Below, piece by piece: positions 53,534-64,000 of a stretch of 64,000 nt of DNA. Position 1 is the first letter of the stretch. Every line of letters begins with the position of its first letter. The stretch spans positions 52,501 through 116,500 of the forward strand of contig JAMFTG010000117.1 in assembly GCA_023974075.1 (NCBI GenBank), read 5' to 3'. The position numbers and the translations under genes were made by a program. The notes beneath the pieces are model-generated. The model saw nothing but the letters and a program-made list of their open reading frames with translations. It had not been told where the DNA came from and searched no databases. The DNA comes from Chaenocephalus aceratus. Taxonomy: Eukaryota > Chordata > Actinopteri > Perciformes > Channichthyidae.

Positions 53534-56500
53534 GTACACACACCTGATACACACCTGATACACACCTGTATTAATTAAGTATAGAGGTGGAAGAAGTACT
53601 CAGATATTTTGCTTCAAGTACCAATACTAAATTGTAGAAATACTTTGTTACAAGTCCTGCATCCATATATTGTTTGTAAGTAAAATTACACGCATATAGA
53701 CAGTTAGATAAGGCCTTTAGTAAAAATAATCGTTATATAAACTCACCTTTTCAGTTTTAATATGTAACGTTGTGTATATATTTTTGTCTTTGAGCATATA
53801 ACAAAGAGGGTCGACTTTAATACATCTTTCCCCCTGTGTTTCCTGGGTCAGCTTCAGAGGTGTGAAGTAGTGGAGTACAAATACTTTGGTACTGTACTTT
53901 AGTACATGTTTCTGGTATCAGTATTTTACTCCACTACTTATTTTTCTGAACACTTTTTACTTTTCACAAATACTTGTACTTTCTACTTCTTATATGTTGA
54001 ACTCAAATACCTGTACTTTCTACTTCTTACATGTTTAACACAAATACCTGTACTTTCTACTTCTCACATGTTGAACTCAAATACCTGTACTTTCTACTTC
54101 TCACATGTTGAACTCAAATACCTGTACTTTCTACTTCTTACATGTTGAACTCAAATACCTGTACTTTCTACTTCTTACATGTTGAACTCAAATACCTGTA
54201 CTTTCTACTTCTTACATGTTGAACACAAATACCTGTACTTTCTACTTCTCACATGTTGAACTCAAATACCTGTACTTTCTACTTCTTACATGTTGAACTC
54301 AAATACCTGTACTTTCTACTTCTTACATGTTGAACCCAAATACCTGTACTTTCTACTTCTTACATGTTGAACACAAATACCTGTACTTTCTACTTCTTAC
54401 ATGTTGAACACAAATACCTGTACTTTCTACTTCTTACATGTTGAACACAAATACCTGTACTTTCTACTTCTTACATGTTGAACCCAAATACCTGTACTTT
54501 CTACTTCTTACATGTTGAACTCAAATACCTGTACTTTCTACTTCTTACATGTTGAACACAAATACCTGTACTTTCTACTTCTTACATGTGAACACAAATA
54601 CCTGTACTTTCTACTTCTTACATGTTGAACACAAATACCTGTACTTTCTACTTCTTACATGTTGAACACAAATACCTGTACTTTCTACTTCTTACATGTT
54701 GAACCCAAATACCTGTACTTTCTACTTCTTACATGTTGAACTCAAATACCTGTACTTTCTACTTCTTACATGTTGAACACAAATACCTGTACTTTCTACT
54801 TCTTACATGTTGAACTCAAATACCTGTACTTTCTACTTCTTACATGTTGAACTCAGGTTAGTTACTTTAGTTTCCATCAGCATTTAAACTAAACTTTTAT
54901 CCACAGAAAACATCCAATAATTTAGATGAAGTCATAGCTTTGGTCTAAAACCACACCTGTAGGGCTGAGTCAAAAAAGCAGAACTCATTTATGGACCAAT
55001 GGGACAATACATAAGAAGTAGAGCAACATAAGTGAAAGTATAAAAGTAAAAGTAGGGTCTTTGACAATCTGACAATTTATTCTGAGAAAATGAAAAATAT
55101 ATGTTTTTAATCATATTCTTTTACTTAAATCCCAGAACTCATAAAAAGTATCTCTTGTTCAGATCCCAAAGAAAGGTTCCTGTGGCCCTAATCTTCTTCC
55201 GTAAACATTCTGAGAGAAAGTAGAGAAAAGTAAAAGTACTCATTCTGCAGATGAATAATTAGTGCATTAATTTACTGTTATTACCTTTTCACTGATAATA
55301 GGAATTAAGTGATTAATGAGTCACACAGAACTTTTGTCTACAAAAACATCAAAAGACTTTAAATTTAAAATAAAAAAAATTACTTTTGAACTTGTGTCTC
55401 TTTGCTTGTTATTGTGTTGTTTGTTGTTTATTGTCTGGAAAAAGCTCAATAAAGTCTAAGTTATAAACTGTAATGGAGGTTTTTAAGTGTGAGATCTCAC
55501 TGTAGCCCCTCCCCTCAGGTCACGTGGAGGTTGTGAGGCTCTTGATTGGTCACGGGGCGTGTCCCTCTCTGATGACAGAGCACGGATGGACGGCCGCCCA
55601 CAGCGCCGCGGAGGCCGGACGCCTCCCTGTCCTGAAGCTGCTGCAGAGCCTGAACGCACCGCTGGACCTGGAGGACTTATGCGGAGAGACGCCTGAACGC
55701 ATCGCGCAGATCTACGGACACCACGACTGCGTCAGATTCCTCAAGAAGTAAATTAAGAGGCGGATAAAGTGGATTTTAGGATGAAGTGTCTCTACTGGGA
55801 CACGTGTGGACAAAAAAGTCGAAATTCTGAAAAAAAAGTCAACATTTTGAGAAAAAGGTTTTAATTCTTAAAAAGTTTCAGAGAAAAGTCAAAAATTCAG
55901 GAAAAAAATGAAATTCTGAGAAGAAATTCAACTTTCAGAAAAAATGCAACTTTCAAAGATCAGAAAAACATAAAATGAAAAAAAAGTCAACATTTTGCAA
56001 AAAAATTATCTGAGAAAAGTTCAAATTCTTAGAGCCTGAACCTGGACGATATCTGGAGCCTGAACGCATCGCCCAGATATAGGCCACGGACACCACGACT
56101 GCGTCAGATCCCTCAAGAAGTAACTTAAGAGGCTACATGTGGATTTTAGGATTTTAAAAGAAGTCAAAATAATGAGAAAAATTATTCTGAAAAACAAGTT
56201 TAAATTCTGAGAAAAAGTCAAAATTCTGGAAATAATTTAATTCTTAAAAAGTCAAGACTCTGAAATTCTAAAAAAGTTAAAATTCTTAAAAAGTTCAACA
56301 AATCTCTCTTGTTCAGATCTCAAATAAAACGTTTGGCGCTAATCTTCTTCGTAAAACAAGTGGAGAAAAAGTCAGAATTCTGGGTGAAGTTTAAATAAAG
56401 TGGCTATATATGGTTGGTGGTCGCTTTGGTTGATTTGAGGGGAAACACTTGATTTTCTATTAATTATATTTTGGGTTATTTAGGCTCCATAATATGTCTA

Positions 56501-58129
56501 TTATGTGAGGGATGCTCCGATCGATCGGCCGATACTCGCTCTCTACCGATCGATCGGTGCTCTCTAAACATGCCGACCGCGAGAGCCGATCGCATGACGT
56601 AAAATACATGACACTTTTCTCTGTGTGCGGCAAAACAAGCTCGCCAACACGGCTTCACCGGTCTGGCAGTATTTCAAGGTGTCTGAAAAAGACAGTAAAA
56701 TAGCGGAATGCAACGTGAAGCAGAAATCCTGCAGCTCCGCCCGCTGAGACGGACCGGAGAGCGGAACACACAGAGTGAGACCCACTCAGCTGTTTGATCT
56801 ACCTCTGGAACGAGCTGCACTAGTTATACATATATATATTCTTCACTGCCGGGTCACTCGTTACTGGATCAGTGAGCTGCAGGAGATACTGACCGGCTGT
56901 CACTCGTTACTGGGGGAGAGAGAGGGGGAGAGGGAGAGAGAGGGGGAGAGAGGAGAGAGAGAGAGAGAGGAGAGAGAGGGAGAGAGAGAGAGGGGAGAGA
57001 GAGAGAGGGAGAGAGGGGGGAGAGAGAGAGGAGAGAGAGGAGAGAGAGAGAGGGGGAGAGAGAGAGGGAGAGAGAGAGGGAGAGAGAGGGGGAGAGGGAA
57101 AAGAGAGCGCTTCCGCTCATCTCTCCGTGTTATTCTCCAAAGTGAATGTAAACTTGAATAATGTACTTCATTTGAATGTAATAATTAAGTTTGTTGTTGT
57201 TGTTGTTGTTGTTTGTGGAAGCTCCAGAGAATGAGCATTAACTGAGTTTAAACATCACTTTAAATGGAAGATATAAAGTGATGTTTAAATCTTCCATTTA
57301 GGCCCCGCCCACTCGATCGGATCGGCGATCGGTATCGGCCGATACTGATTCCAGCGATCGGAGCGTCCCTAGTAACCCTAACAACCCTAACCCTAGTAAC
57401 CCTAACCCTAGTAACCCTAACCCTAGTAACCCTAGTAACCCTAACCCTAGTAACCCTAGTAACCCTAACCCTAGTAACCCTAACCCTAATAACCCTAGTA
57501 ACCCTAACCCTAATAACCCTAGTAACCCTAACCCTAATAACCCTAACCCTAGTAACCCTAATAACCCTAACCCTAGTAACCCTAACCCTAATAACCCTAA
57601 CCCTAGTAACCCTAGTAACCCTAATAACCCTAGTAACCCTAACCCTAGTAACCCTAACCCTAATAACCCTAGTAACCCTAATAACCCTAATAACCCTAAC
57701 CCTAGTAACCCTAATAACCCTAACCCTAGTAACCCTAATAACCCTAACCCTAGTAACCCTAGTAACCCTAACCCTAGTAACCCTAACCCTAATAACCCTA
57801 ACCCTAGTAACCAGACTCGTGCAAAGAAAAGTTCAAATGTAGGACTTTATTTGACTAACTGCTCGTGTCTGTAGATTTCTCCTAAAAGCACAAAACGCCT
57901 CATTTGCTAATTTGAACGGGACGTGTCAGAAAACTTGTAATATAAAAAAGAATTGTGTTGATGTCAGGAATGAAGGGTGGACGTTTCACGCTGGTATCTG
58001 TTAGGTCAATATCGCTGTTTGTGTTTCAGGGCAGAGGTCGAGGCTCAGAAAGGAATCTCATTGGAAGACACTAACGAGGTGCGGAGCGAGCAGGAGAACG
58101 AGGAGAAGAGGAGCAAGAAACTGACGTAG
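53375..58129 (+). CDS. ankrd66: ankrd66 gene, three coding exons
   Basis: Small ankyrin-repeat protein of unknown biochemical role. Coding: 53,395-53,533, 55,519-55,747 and 58,030-58,129, giving about 155 residues. Start: MTELHEAAAAGDLLQVQEIL. Ankyrin repeats: DPNQKDEEWSCKTPLHWAAA then GGHVEVVRLLIGHGACPS; LMTEHGWTAAHSAAEAGRLP; ending ETPERIAQIYGHHDCVRFLK. The TPLHWAAAGGH signature is canonical. The tail, about 30 residues, is highly charged. Junctions are phase-consistent (GGA G|GT; AA|G). The ATG at 53,395 sits 20 bp after an acceptor-like TTTCCAG, so a 5' non-coding exon is likely. Name chosen for the N-terminus and the position between TDRD6 and ADGRF genes. Another small ankyrin protein cannot be excluded. 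Confidence 0.85.
53840..54860. repeat. 37-bp minisatellite, about 24 units, in ankrd66 intron 1
   Basis: It opens with GAGGTGTGAAGTAGTGGAGT, then the 37-bp unit from about 53,965, nearly identical to the array at 40.5-41.7 kb. One unit (near 54,590) has lost a base. Confidence 0.95.
54861..55518. other. ankrd66 intron 1, nothing recognised
   Basis: AT-rich intron with scattered AAAAGTAAAAGTACTCATTC fragments of the GTACTT-type repeat. Confidence 0.4.
55519..55747 (+). CDS. ankrd66: ankrd66 exon 2
   Basis: The acceptor is CCCCTCAG. It encodes HVEVVRLLIGHGACPSLMTE through HDCVRFLK. Donor AAGAA|GTAAAT; without splicing the frame stops at TAA 55,749-55,751. GC-rich relative to its flanks. A degenerate copy of its 3' end lies at about 56,031-56,155. 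Confidence 0.88.
55805..56380. repeat. degenerate A-rich GAAAAAAGTCAAAATTCT repeat, with exon 2 fragment
   Basis: Imperfect 15-20-bp period. At 56,031-56,155 it is interrupted by a copy of the ankrd66 exon 2 end (GAACGCATCGC.CAGATAT, GGACACCACGACTGCGTCAG). Confidence 0.7.
56508..57370. mobile_element. hAT/ZBED-type element remnant
   Basis: Ends AGGGATGCTCCGATCGATCG and CGATCGGAGCGTCCCT form a TIR. At 56,661-56,737 it encodes PVWQYFKVSEKDSKIAECNV, the start of a BED zinc finger typical of hAT transposases; the partner Cys/His are lost. A GA-rich expansion fills 56,915-57,110. No target duplication is visible. Confidence 0.8.
56915..57110. repeat. GA-rich low-complexity tract
   Basis: GAGAGAGAGGGGGAGAG-type sequence inside the hAT-type remnant. 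Confidence 0.95.
57366..57815. repeat. telomere-like CCCTAA / CCCTAGTAA array
   Basis: TAACCCTAACCCTAGTAACCC-type sequence: TAACCC hexamers mixed with TAACCCTAG/TAACCCTAA 9-mers for about 450 bp, directly at the end of the hAT-type remnant, in ankrd66 intron 2. Confidence 0.93.
58030..58129 (+). CDS. ankrd66: ankrd66 exon 3 (terminal)
   Basis: The acceptor is GTGTTTCAG. It completes AA|G and reads AEVEAQKGISLEDTNEVRSE then QENEEKRSKKLT, stop TAG at 58,127-58,129. AATAAA follows at 58,498-58,503. Confidence 0.75.
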
Positions 58130-58516
58130 GGTCTTTACGGAAGTCGTTATATTCATCATCAAAATACGCTTAAAATGTCACTGAATCAAACAGGATCACT
58201 TTACCGTACACGGTGTTAAGAAACAAACATTCACCGATAGAACATTTCAGTTTTAATGAATAGTTTTTGGGTGAAAATCTATTTATTTAGCGCTTTCTTG
58301 AACATCTCAGTCGAACCTCTCATACGACTCAAATTACAGATTTACAGAAGGGAGTTTCTACACAAAGTAATCCTGAAACAGCTCCGTATTAAATCATGTA
58401 TTCATCTTGAAAATAAGTCGTTCAACTGTGAAGAAAGCATGAAAGATTACAAGTGAAGACAATCTGAGGAAACCAAAACCCCAACAGACAAATCATTAAT
58501 AAAAACACATACAAAG

Positions 58517-58859
58517 CAGGATTTCCGTTAGCCGGTAATTACCGGTTTTTAGCTGGTAAAATTGATTAAAAACCGGTAAATTCAAAACCTGCCGGTCAAA
58601 ATGTCTGGTAATAATTAGGGAGGCTCCGATCGATCGGCCGCCGGTCATTATCGGCCGATATTCACTCTTAATAGTTGTATCGGTGCTCTCTATAAAGGCC
58701 GATCAGGAGAGCTAGATCTGATCCATGTGGACATAAACGCGAGTGAAGTTTAACCGGAGCGAGAGAGAGATCAGATCAGCTGCTGAGTCTGGAGACACGC
58801 AGCTCTGCATGAGCACCTGAAGCCCCGCCCTCTGTTTAGCGAGCTGCAGGAGCTGCTAA

Positions 58860-58890
<31 letters not shown>

Positions 58891-59912
58891 AGAGAGAGGA
58901 GGGAGAGAGGGAGAGGAGAGAGAGGGAGAGAGAGGGAGGGAGAGAGGAGATAGAGAGGAGAGAGAGAGAGAGAGGGAGAGAGGGAGAGAGAGGGAGGGGA
59001 GAGGGAGAAGAGAGGGAGAGGGAGAGGAGGGGAGATGGAGGGAGAGGGAGAGAGGGAGAGGGAGAGAGAGAGGGAGATGGAGGGAGGAGATAGAGAGGAG
59101 GAGATAGAGAGGGGAGATAGAGAGAGAGGGAGAGAGAGAGATAGAGGAGAGAGGGAGAGAGAGAGAGGGAGGGGAGAGAGAGAGGAGAGAGGGGGAGGGG
59201 GGGGAGAGAGAGGGAGAAGGGCGAAGAGAGGGAGAGAGAGGAGGAGCGAGAGGAGAGAGAGAGAGGGAGGGAGGGAGAGGGAGGGGGGAGAGAGGAGAGA
59301 GAGAGAGGAGAGAGAGGGAGAGAGGGAGAGGGGAGAGGGAGCGAGGGGAGAGAGGAGGAGAGAGGAGAGATAGAGAGAGAGAGAGAGAGGGAGAGGGAGA
59401 GAGGGAGAGGGAGAGAGAGAGAGAGGAGATAGAGATAGAGAGAGGGAGATAGAGAGAGAGAGAGGGGAGAGAGAGAGAGAGAGAGAGGGAGAGAGGGAGA
59501 TAGAGAGAGAGGGAGAGGGAGAGAGAGGGGAAAAGAGAGGATTCGTTTCTCCCGTGTTATTATTCAAAGTTGATGTAAACTTCTGAATAATGTACGTTAT
59601 CTACTACAAGTAGTTTGTTTGAATGTAATAATTATGTTGTTGTTGTTTGTGGAATCATTTATTGAAAAATAATCTGAATTTTTTCGATCTGTTTACGATT
59701 ATAAACTGAAGCATATAAAATGAGCCCGTGAACTGAGTTTTAAACATCAAGCATATCTGCTCATAGTCCGGGTACCTGCTAACGGGAACTCTGCCTCACA
59801 ACTCTTATTATTATTATTGAAATATGACACACGGGAAGTTTCAAATTTGTCCGGTAAAATAAATTCTGCCCGGACATTTGACCGGCGAGAAAAAATCCTA
59901 GCGGAAACCCTG
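58517..59912. mobile_element. hAT element with perfect 8-bp target duplication, nested
   Basis: Ends CAGGATTTCCGTTAGCCGGT and TCCTAGCGGAAACCCTG, flanked by ATACAAAG on both sides (58,509-58,516; 59,913-59,920). Subterminal ACCGGTTTT / CCGGTAAAAT motifs. A second copy of the AGGGAGGCTCCGATCGATCG element (from about 58,616) with a GA-rich tract is nested inside. Confidence 0.9.
58857..59535. repeat. GA-rich tract, about 680 bp
   Basis: GAGAGAGGGAGAG with occasional GATAGAG. It corresponds in position to the 200-bp GA tract in the related element at 56.9 kb. The Ser/Leu/Pro frame on the minus strand is an artefact. Confidence 0.95.
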
Positions 59913-60151
59913 ATACAAAGCTAATAAGGTAATTATACATTACGAGGTTATAATCCTAAAAGATGTAATAAACAGTGTTTACCAAACAATATGTCGCAAT
60001 AAAATGAAGTTTTAAATAAAGATCAATCGGTACAAGAAGCATTGCAGTGTTCATATATCAGGGAACACATCAAAGTAATCACTATAGAAATGTACGAACT
60101 TGAAGCCTATTCAGATGTATTGTACGTAAAGAGACATATTCAGGATCATTT

Positions 60152-60208
60152 TCACTTCTTCCAAGTGCTCTGTAGCTTTGTGGTGCTGCTGGAGGTCGGG
60201 GCTGAAGC
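60152..60208 (-). CDS. adhesion GPCR last exon
   Basis: Minus strand. The acceptor CTCTGCAG is followed by ASAPTSSSTTKLQSTWKK and TGA (60,154-60,152). The Ser/Thr-rich short tail is typical of adhesion GPCR C-termini. It continues in phase 0 from the 36-nt exon upstream. Confidence 0.6.
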   Translation of the reverse strand, partial: ASAPTSSSTTKLQSTWKK

Positions 60209-60289
60209 CTGCAGAGACGGAGGATGCGAGAGATTCAAATCATTTATAATCGTTTTTTTCATTAATAATCCTGTTTGTGGAACACTTAC

Positions 60290-60325
60290 ATTGGTCTTCA
60301 GACGTTTCCCAAGTGCTTCTCGGGT
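60290..60325 (-). CDS. adhesion GPCR cytoplasmic-tail exon
   Basis: Minus strand, 36 nt between ATTTCCACAG and AAT|GTAAGT, encoding TREALGKRLKTN, the usual (K)xREAL.KR segment just after TM7 of ADGRF-type receptors. Splice signals are near-perfect. Confidence 0.65.
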
Positions 60326-60524
60326 CTGTGGAAATGAGATTAAAACTGTTATGCTGCAATATCCTGTTTGTGGTTTCACACATTTAACTTGTTAGTAGAA
60401 AGTAAACCACCTACTGACGTCTCGATCATTTAGACGTTCTGTATCACTCCGCCACCAACGCCCCCCACAGGACACTCCACTGTGACCTGTACTCTCTGGC
60501 TAACTGGCCCTCTCTTGAGTCCAG

Positions 60525-62177
60525 AGGCCTGTCCTACGAAGCCGGTTCAACCTAACCTGGATGTTGGAGTTAGCCGGTCGGCCTAATCCAAAACATGCGC
60601 GCTCTCGCTAAGCGGTCCTACGACGCGTCAAGTGGATCGCTCAGCCAGCCGTGTCCTATCTAGCTAGGTGTTCACATGAGAGGGGTGGGATCTGGAGCAT
60701 TCGACCAATCACAACATGGAGAAGCTACTGACAGCGCAGCGTCATACTTCCTGAATGAAAAGTGAACTCTAATATTAGACACATGAAGAAGTTAAACTTT
60801 AAACATGACTCAAACACTTGATCAGGATCAAAGCCTCAGAGCTGCAGCTGCAAGGTGAACACAGCTGGAGCAGAACAAGTGTTGGAATGCGTCCATCAGC
60901 AGGTTCATGATGTCACGGCCCGTCTAACACACCGTCTGACTCTCATCACCTCTGACTCAGAGTTTCCTCAACTCAACGTGTTGCTAACATAATGCTTCAT
61001 CCAGTCTGTGGCGCTGAGAGTGCTGCACGGACTGACACGCTCAGGGACTCGGATCAGGAGACATGTGATACATCATGAAGTGATGCTGACTGGACTTACT
61101 GTACTCTGATCCGGGTACTGATGTTGACTGGACTTAGTGTACTCTGATCCGGGTAATGATGCTGACTGGACTTAGTGTACTCTGATCCGGGTACTGATGC
61201 TGGCTGGACTTAGTGTACTCTGATCCGGGTGCTGATGCTGACTGGACTTAGTGTACTCTGATCCGGGTACTGATGCTGACTGGACTTAGTGTACTCTGAT
61301 CCGGGTACTGATGCTGACTGGACTTAGTGTACTCTGATCCGGGTACTGATGCTGACTGGACTCAGTGTACTCTGATCCGGGTACTGATGCTGACTGGACT
61401 TAGTGTGCTCTGATCCGGGTACTGATGCTGACTGGACTTAGTGTACTCTGATCCGGGTACTGATGCTGACTGGACTTAGTGTACTCTGATCCGGGTTCTG
61501 ATGCTGACTGGACTTAGTGTACTCTGATCCGGGTACTGATGCTGACTGGACTTAGTGTACTCTGATCCGGGTACTGATGCTGACTGGACTTAGTGTACTC
61601 TGATCCGGGTACTGATGCTGACTGGACTTAGTGTACTCTGATCCGGGTTCTGATGCTGACTGGACTTAGTGTACTCTGATCCGGGTACTGATGCTGACTG
61701 GACTTAGTGTACTCTGATCCGGGTACTGATGCTGACTGGACTTAGTGTGCTCTGATCCGGGTACTGATGCTGACTGGACTTAGTGTACTCTGATCCGGGT
61801 ACTGATGCTGACTGGACTTAGTGTACTCTGATCCGGGTTCTGATGCTGACTGGACTTAGTGTACTCTGATCCGGGTACTGATGCTGACTGTACTTAGTGT
61901 ACTCTGATCCGGGTTCTGATGCTGACTGGACTTAGTGTACTCTGATCCGGGTACTGATGCTGAGGCAGATATTTAAGAGCTTTCTTAACGCTAATGTTCT
62001 AACAGTCAGACTGCTCTGGAGATGGAGGTGATGTTCTGTTCATGTTCACGTTCACACAGTCGCTGATTTCTGCCGGCCGTCTTTCCTTTCTCCTGTGATA
62101 TGACTTGATCGCTTTGAACTCCGCACACTGAGCTCTGATTGGTCAGCAGGCGGTGCTTTCACTGAGTTGATCTCTTA
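60525..62177. mobile_element. DNA transposon copy B (reverse of copy A)
   Basis: It starts AGGCCTGTCCTACGAAGCC and matches copy A (461-2,018) in reverse. It is truncated at about 62,177, so about 160 bp of the far terminus is missing. It contains 23 units of the 38-bp minisatellite. Confidence 0.88.
61081..61954. repeat. 38-bp minisatellite, 23 units
   Basis: The unit is TGATGCTGACTGGACTTAGT + GTACTCTGATCCGGGTAC, with exact period. Confidence 0.95.
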
Positions 62178-62338
62178 CCCCCTAATCCCCGAATTAGGAA
62201 TGCCCCATCCCGCCATCTCGTGTTTAAAATCACAAAAACATATCAACCATTCTAATGGGCGCAACAGTTAGTCAAGAAAATAAGTAAGTTAGTTCATTAT
62301 GTTAGTTTGTTTGGTAAGAAAATAAGTTAGCTAGTTTC

Positions 62339-63327
62339 TTAAAGGTCAGCTATCGTGCTATCTGTAGGCAACAGCACAGGTCTCCGATACAGATATATAA
62401 AAACACGTCGATGAAGTGTTTCGCTCCAAACACCAATCAGATTCTAGTCACGCCTCATATCCCTCTGTTTCACTTCCTGTTTCTAAAGTGCTGATTGGGG
62501 ATAAAGCTTTAAAGAGGAGGGTCTGAGCTCATGCGGGACCCGGCAGCTACCGTCTAAACTAAATGCTGCCGTGATGAAACTCCATATCATGGATTATCAA
62601 GGCTCTGAAACAGTCTGGAGCTCAAAGGCTTTCTCTCTTGCCGGTTACACCACGAGGTGAGTTCCTTTCTACTTCCTGCTTCTTCACACACATGCTCTCC
62701 AGCACAGGTTAGCTCTGAGTGTTAGCATGCTAATGTGAACACCGACCATGTTACGTCCAAAACAGTCGGGCATTGTTTCTGATAGCAACGTTTCTGATTG
62801 GCCCGTGGGTCCACATTTCAGATGTTACGTCGTACCGGACGCAAATCTGGATCAGCTCCGTTGTTCCCCGTTTTTAGAGATTTGGGTACGGAGGAGAAGA
62901 GAGAGGGGTTATTTCCTGACGCTGCGTGAGTTCCCCGACACACCGGGGACACAGCGGGGACACAGCGGGGACACACCGAGGACACAGCGGGGACACAGCG
63001 GGGACAGACCGGGGACACAGCGGGGACAGACCGGGGACACACCGGGGACACAGCGGGGACACAGCGGGGACAGACCGGGGACACAGCGGGGACAGACCGG
63101 GGACACAGCGGGGACAGACCGGGGACACAGCGGGGACAGACCGGGGACACACCGGGGACACACCGGGGACAGACCGGGGACACAGCAGGGACAGACCGGG
63201 GACACACCGGGGACACAGCGGGGACACACCGGGGACAGACCGGGGACACAGCGGGGACACACCGGGGACACATGGTGATGTAGAGAAGACATCAAAGAGT
63301 GCATTTTGCATGATAGGCCCCCTTTAA
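62339..63327. mobile_element. TTAA-bounded element, copy 3 (intact target for hAT)
   Basis: TTAA at both ends (62,339-62,342; 63,324-63,327), imperfect TIR TTAAAGG....CTATCRTGC. It matches copy 2 without the hAT insertion (empty site at 62,552-62,559). An 11-bp array occupies 62,936-63,275. Confidence 0.85.
62936..63275. repeat. 11-bp minisatellite, about 31 units
   Basis: The unit is CGGGGACACAG with variants CGGGGACAGAC and CGGGGACACAC. The corresponding place in copies 1 and 2 has only a handful of units. Confidence 0.95.
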
Positions 63328-63590
63328 GTAAGGAAATCCGTTAGTTTGTTATTTAGCTAATTAGTTTGACTTAGTTAGTTACTAAAATAAGTAAATGAAT
63401 AAGGTATTTATTTACTTTGTTAGTGAGTTGGTTAATTTGTTTGTTTAGAAAGAAAATAAGTTAGTTAGTTCAACAGTTTTTATCTTAGTCAATCATTATA
63501 CTAGTTAGTGTGTGACATACAAGAAAACAAATATATATGAATACTTTCTACTCTTAATAATATCCGGTTATGTGAAATAACCAGCGGTAC
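63328..63590. other. GPCR intron, (GTTA)-rich, nothing recognised
   Basis: Repeated AGTTAGTT-type sequence, also on the other side of the TTAA element (62,270-62,338). The expected exon for the end of TM7 is not here. Confidence 0.5.
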
Positions 63591-64000
63591 CTGGAAGGCG
63601 TTGAGCAGCGTGAACAGGTAGTTCACCGTTATAGCAATGGGTCCAGATGTGAGATCCATCAACATCACAGCGAACCCAAACACCCAGGTGACTCCGAAGA
63701 TGGGAGTCAGCAGAATAACCGACCGCATCACCGTGACGGCCGCCTTCTTCTCGCTCTCATTGGTCCGCTCGGCGTTCTTTGGGTGATCGAGCAGCTTCAT
63801 GATCACCACCATCATGGAGAGAACGTTCACGAACACGATAATCCCCACGGGGATAACGAAGGTGTGGATGGAGCCCTTCATGAGTCCCTCGTACAACAAC
63901 CAGCAACTTTCTTTGGAGAAATACTCGCCTTCGATGCCTCCGTCATACACCAGGAACGTGATGACGACGATCAGCAGCGGGCAGACGTACCCGAGGAACA
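63591..64000 (-). CDS. adhesion GPCR (ADGRF-type) exon: TM4 to TM7, partial
   Basis: Minus strand, running in from the right edge. It encodes the second half of a family-B2 7TM domain: TM4 end (YVCPLLIVVITFLVY), extracellular loop 2 with the conserved Cys-Trp (KESCWLLYEGLMKG), TM5 (IHTFVIPVGIIVFVNVLSMM), loop 3, TM6 (VILLTPIFGVTWVFGF) and the start of TM7 (VNYLFTLLNAFQ), ending CAG|GTACCG. ILLTPIFGVTWVFG and LLNAFQ are hallmark adhesion-GPCR sequences; these receptors sit in the plasma membrane and signal after GAIN-domain autoproteolysis. ADGRF membership rests on sequence style plus synteny with TDRD6/ANKRD66. The exact paralogue cannot be stated. Confidence 0.9.

Noticed and set aside
58836..59567. 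Ser/Leu/Pro open frame of 243 codons
   Set aside because: Reverse strand of a GA-rich low-complexity tract.

Overview
This window is nuclear DNA of a teleost fish, very probably a spiny-rayed (percomorph-type) fish. Genes are split by GT-AG introns, and introns and intergenic space are filled with fish-type transposons (L2-clade LINEs, hAT, piggyBac-like, Tc1, Harbinger-like MITEs) and an exceptional load of minisatellites. No RNA gene, CRISPR array or viral gene was seen.

Layout. (1) 229-27,894, minus strand: smc6, SMC subunit of the SMC5/6 genome-stability complex. Sixteen coding exons were assembled by hand; every splice phase agrees and the frame stays open from the ATG to the left edge. 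The C-terminal half lies outside the window. (2) 27,995-45,100: no gene recognised. It holds a 24-bp minisatellite, a GTACTT-type array, an L2 LINE whose 3' UTR carries 102 copies of a 15-bp unit, a hAT element, a 37-bp minisatellite and another L2 LINE. (3) 45,113-51,904, plus strand: tdrd6, multi-Tudor germ-granule protein. It has a giant exon with three near-identical Tudor copies, two expanded acidic 24-bp-repeat linkers, one in-frame TAG inside a linker, and two possible 3' ends. (4) 53,375-58,129, plus strand: ankrd66, small ankyrin-repeat protein, three exons. (5) 60,152-64,000, minus strand: 3' end of an adhesion GPCR of the ADGRF type, with one expected exon not found.

tdrd6-ankrd66-ADGRF matches, from memory, the order on human 6p12 (TDRD6, PLA2G7, ANKRD66, MEP1A, ADGRF5/ADGRF1), which supports the names. 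SMC6 is on human chromosome 2, so the stretch from 28 to 45 kb probably spans a rearrangement junction. The genes share no pathway that can be seen; they are neighbours by synteny.

The most striking feature is how often tandem amplification happened inside other elements. L2 3' UTRs, an older LINE, a TTAA-bounded element, hAT elements and tdrd6 coding sequence each contain a minisatellite grown from their own sequence. Several TE boundaries and arrays sit directly on smc6 splice sites.
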